The notes beneath the pieces are model-generated. The model did not search any database, was not told where the DNA came from, and saw only the letters and a list, made by a program, of their open reading frames with translations. Shown here in pieces: positions 11,548 to 13,172 of a stretch of 13,172 nt of DNA. Both the position numbers and the translations under genes were made by a program. The DNA is from Candidatus Melainabacteria bacterium (lineage in GTDB: Bacteria; Cyanobacteriota; Vampirovibrionia; Obscuribacterales; Obscuribacteraceae): assembly GCA_003175915.1 (NCBI GenBank), contig PSRH01000147.1, forward strand, positions 1-13,172, given 5' to 3'. Positions within the stretch are counted from its first letter, which is position 1. Every line of letters starts with the position of its first letter.

Positions 11548-13002
11548 TTGGCTCAGAATCGAGCTGGCTTAATCAGTGAGCTGAAAACAATTGTCGGGCA
11601 GCGCCATGTGCTGAGCGATCCAGTTGACCTGTCAGTGTACGAATGCGATGCTGAGACGTTCGATGTCGCCATTCCTGATCTGGTGGTTTTACCGGGCAGC
11701 TCCCAAGAGGTGGCGGCCGTAGTTAAGCTTGCCAATCGCCATCAAATACCGTTCACGCCACGGGGAGCCGGCACAGGATTATCCGGGGGAGCGACCACGG
11801 TAAGAGGTGGTATCAGCCTGGTACTAAGCCGCATGACCAAGATCTTGTCTGTTGATGCCGATGAACAGACTGCCGTCGTCGAGGTGGGCGTTACCAATGC
11901 TGCGGTTTCCCAGGCGGCGGCCAAATTCGGACTTCACTACGCGCCTGATCCTTCCAGCCAGGCAGCCTCTACAATCGGCGGCAATATTGCCGAAAACGCC
12001 GGTGGGCCGCACACTCTCAAATATGGATTGACCATTGATCATGTCCTGGGAGTCAGGGTAGTTCTAGCCAATGGGGAGACTACCACATTTGGTGGCAATA
12101 CTACGGCCACAACCGGTATAGATTGGCTCGGACTTTTTGTCGGCTCTGAGGGAACGCTGGGTTTTGCTACCGAAGCGACACTGCGATTGACCATGGCTCC
12201 TCCGGCAGTGAAAACGATGATTGCTTATTTCGACACTGTGGAAGCGGGAGGCGAAGCGGTTTCCAAAGTGGTGGCGGCCGGAGTTGTGCCGGCAGCGATG
12301 GAGATGATCGATCGGCTTACTCTCAATGCGGTGGAAGATGCTGTTCACCTTGGACTGAATCGAGAAGCCGGTGCGCTTTTGATCATTGAACTGGACGGAA
12401 GTGAAATAAGTATTTCCTTTGAAAAGGATGTAGTAGAGCGGATCATAAGCGACGGCGGAGCTACCGCAATTAGGTGGGCAAAGGATGCAGAGGAACGAGC
12501 AAAAATCTGGAAAGCCAGAAAGGCTTCCTTTGGCTCTTTAGGTAGAATTGCACCCCACGGCTACGTCCTGGATGGTGTCATCCCCCGCTCGCGGCTTGCC
12601 CAAGCGATAAGACAAATTGGTGATATCGGCAAACAATATGGTGTTCAAATCGCCAACGTCTATCACGCTGGCGACGGCAATTTGCATCCTTGCCTTCTCT
12701 ATCACCAGGACAACTTAGAAGAAGTGAAAAGAGTAATGGAGGCTGGCAGAAAAATTCTCGATCTCTGTGTGCAACTAGGTGGTACTCTCTCAGGTGAGCA
12801 CGGCATAGGAATCGAAAAACTGGAAGCGATGTCTCAAGTTTTCACCGAAGAAGAATTGGCAGCAATGGCAATGGTCAAAAGCACTTTCGATCCGGAGTAC
12901 AGATGTAATCCAGGCAAATTATTACCCATGCCGAAATCATGTGGAGAATCGGGACTGCGACCGCTTCTGCGCTATACCCTTTCAGGTTCAGGCGGTTGCT
13001 AA
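11548..13002 (+). CDS. glcD: GlcD-type FAD-linked 2-hydroxyacid dehydrogenase (glycolate/D-lactate)
   Basis: The 484-residue protein is a VAO/PCMH-fold flavoprotein that oxidises a 2-hydroxyacid such as glycolate or D-lactate to the 2-oxoacid. The FAD domain shows RGAGTGLSGG (72-81), TIGGNIAENAGGPH (142-155) and GSEGTLG (199-205). The C-terminal FAD-oxidase domain shows YHAGDGNLHP (372-381), GEHGIGIEK (416-424) and NPGKLLP (454-460). The start is TTG at 11548, preceded by GGAG at 11539-11542. It puts IVGQRHVLSDPVDLSVYECD at the N-terminal position usual for the family, and no in-frame ATG offers a better alternative. The 24 residues after NPGKLLP are a little longer than usual and look non-conserved. 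Partners glcE and glcF are not adjacent; what follows appears to be a convergent gene. Glycolate versus D-lactate cannot be decided from sequence alone, so the symbol is given at family level. Confidence 0.92.
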   Translation: MAQNRAGLISELKTIVGQRHVLSDPVDLSVYECDAETFDVAIPDLVVLPGSSQEVAAVVKLANRHQIPFTPRGAGTGLSGGATTVRGGISLVLSRMTKILSVDADEQTAVVEVGVTNAAVSQAAAKFGLHYAPDPSSQAASTIGGNIAENAGGPHTLKYGLTIDHVLGVRVVLANGETTTFGGNTTATTGIDWLGLFVGSEGTLGFATEATLRLTMAPPAVKTMIAYFDTVEAGGEAVSKVVAAGVVPAAMEMIDRLTLNAVEDAVHLGLNREAGALLIIELDGSEISISFEKDVVERIISDGGATAIRWAKDAEERAKIWKARKASFGSLGRIAPHGYVLDGVIPRSRLAQAIRQIGDIGKQYGVQIANVYHAGDGNLHPCLLYHQDNLEEVKRVMEAGRKILDLCVQLGGTLSGEHGIGIEKLEAMSQVFTEEELAAMAMVKSTFDPEYRCNPGKLLPMPKSCGESGLRPLLRYTLSGSGGC

Positions 13003-13013
13003 ACTAGCGACCG
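12993..13013. terminator. Stem-loop spanning the glcD stop codon
   Basis: CGGTTGCTA (12993-13001) pairs with TAGCGACCG (13005-13013) as a nine-pair stem with one G-U wobble and an AAC loop. The TAA stop at 13000-13002 lies at the top of the stem. No T-run follows on either strand, so it is not a classic intrinsic terminator. It lies between two apparently convergent genes and could end transcription or protect mRNA ends on either strand. Confidence 0.45.
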
Positions 13014-13054
13014 ATCACCTACATAGAGGCTTAGATTTATTATGGACTCCAGAT

Positions 13055-13172
13055 TCACAATTCCGGAGACAGGAACGGTGCACCTTTGGAGGGAAAAGAA
13101 CAATCGTCCTCATCGACAATGCTGGGCGATTGCTTTGTGGTGCCTCCTATGATCTTAGCGGCTTCCTGATCA
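13055..13172 (-). CDS. Probable C-terminal end of an unidentified minus-strand gene
   Basis: From the right edge the minus strand is open for 38 codons and ends at TGA (13057-13055). The peptide begins DQEAAKIIGGTTKQS, continues through an acidic VDEDD stretch and ends FLSPEL. Its composition looks like real protein, whereas the plus-strand frames here are short or odd in composition. It would be convergent with glcD, 52 nt from that stop. The fragment is too short to identify, and a chance open frame of this length is possible. Confidence 0.4.
   Translation of the reverse strand, partial: DQEAAKIIGGTTKQSPSIVDEDDCSFPSKGAPFLSPEL

Noticed and set aside
13042..13152. 36-codon plus-strand frame after glcD, considered as the start of glcE
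   Set aside because: It ends within the window, lacks a Shine-Dalgarno and has no flavoprotein motif; the minus strand looks more protein-like here.

Overview
The window is ordinary chromosomal DNA of roughly 50% GC from a Gram-negative-type bacterium that relies heavily on Hanks-type Ser/Thr kinases. It holds two adjacent kinases with a Cys-rich N-terminal knuckle, a secreted TPR protein with a short Leu/Glu/Phe repeat, and Pro/Gln-rich envelope proteins. This mix resembles non-photosynthetic cyanobacterial relatives (Melainabacteria/Vampirovibrionia, e.g. Obscuribacterales). That placement is inferred from gene style, not from a marker gene, and other kinase-rich phyla are possible. No RNA gene, CRISPR array, transposase or phage gene was seen.

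Layout: (1) 1-1235, minus strand: secreted TPR protein, cut by the left edge inside a 42-bp tandem repeat. (2) 1367-2524, plus: DprA, the DNA-processing protein of natural transformation, divergent from the TPR gene. (3) 2682-8204, plus: a giant 1840-residue membrane Ser/Thr kinase. Between its kinase domain and its single membrane helix lies a disordered linker of about 1400 residues with repeated short motifs. (4) 8288-9676, plus: a paralogous 462-residue kinase of conventional size. (5) 9692-10546, minus: TatD-family metal-dependent hydrolase, convergent with the second kinase. (6) 10694-11533 and 11548-13002, plus: a TonB-C-like secreted protein and a GlcD-type FAD dehydrogenase, 14 nt apart and both starting with TTG. 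(7) 13055-13172, minus: the probable C-terminal end of another gene entering from the right edge.

The most unusual part is the kinase pair. Both proteins share the same N-terminal CxxC-x10-C knuckle, keep catalytic Lys71, Glu90 and Asp166 at identical residue numbers, and end with one C-terminal membrane helix. They look like a tandem duplication after which one copy gained a huge Pro/Ala/Gln/Glu-rich tail. That tail carries six [V][K/R]QSG[S/A] repeats, a set of recurring hydrophobic-acidic motifs of the SLSDLL type, and a helical extracytoplasmic end. A plausible reading is a membrane-anchored signalling scaffold whose own tail may be a substrate or docking platform; this is inference. DprA, TatD and GlcD are recognisable housekeeping or metabolic genes with intact active-site motifs.

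Smaller regulatory structure includes a hairpin that would hide the Shine-Dalgarno sequence of the TonB-like gene, two TTAA-centred dyads upstream of the giant kinase, and a strong stem-loop over the glcD stop codon.
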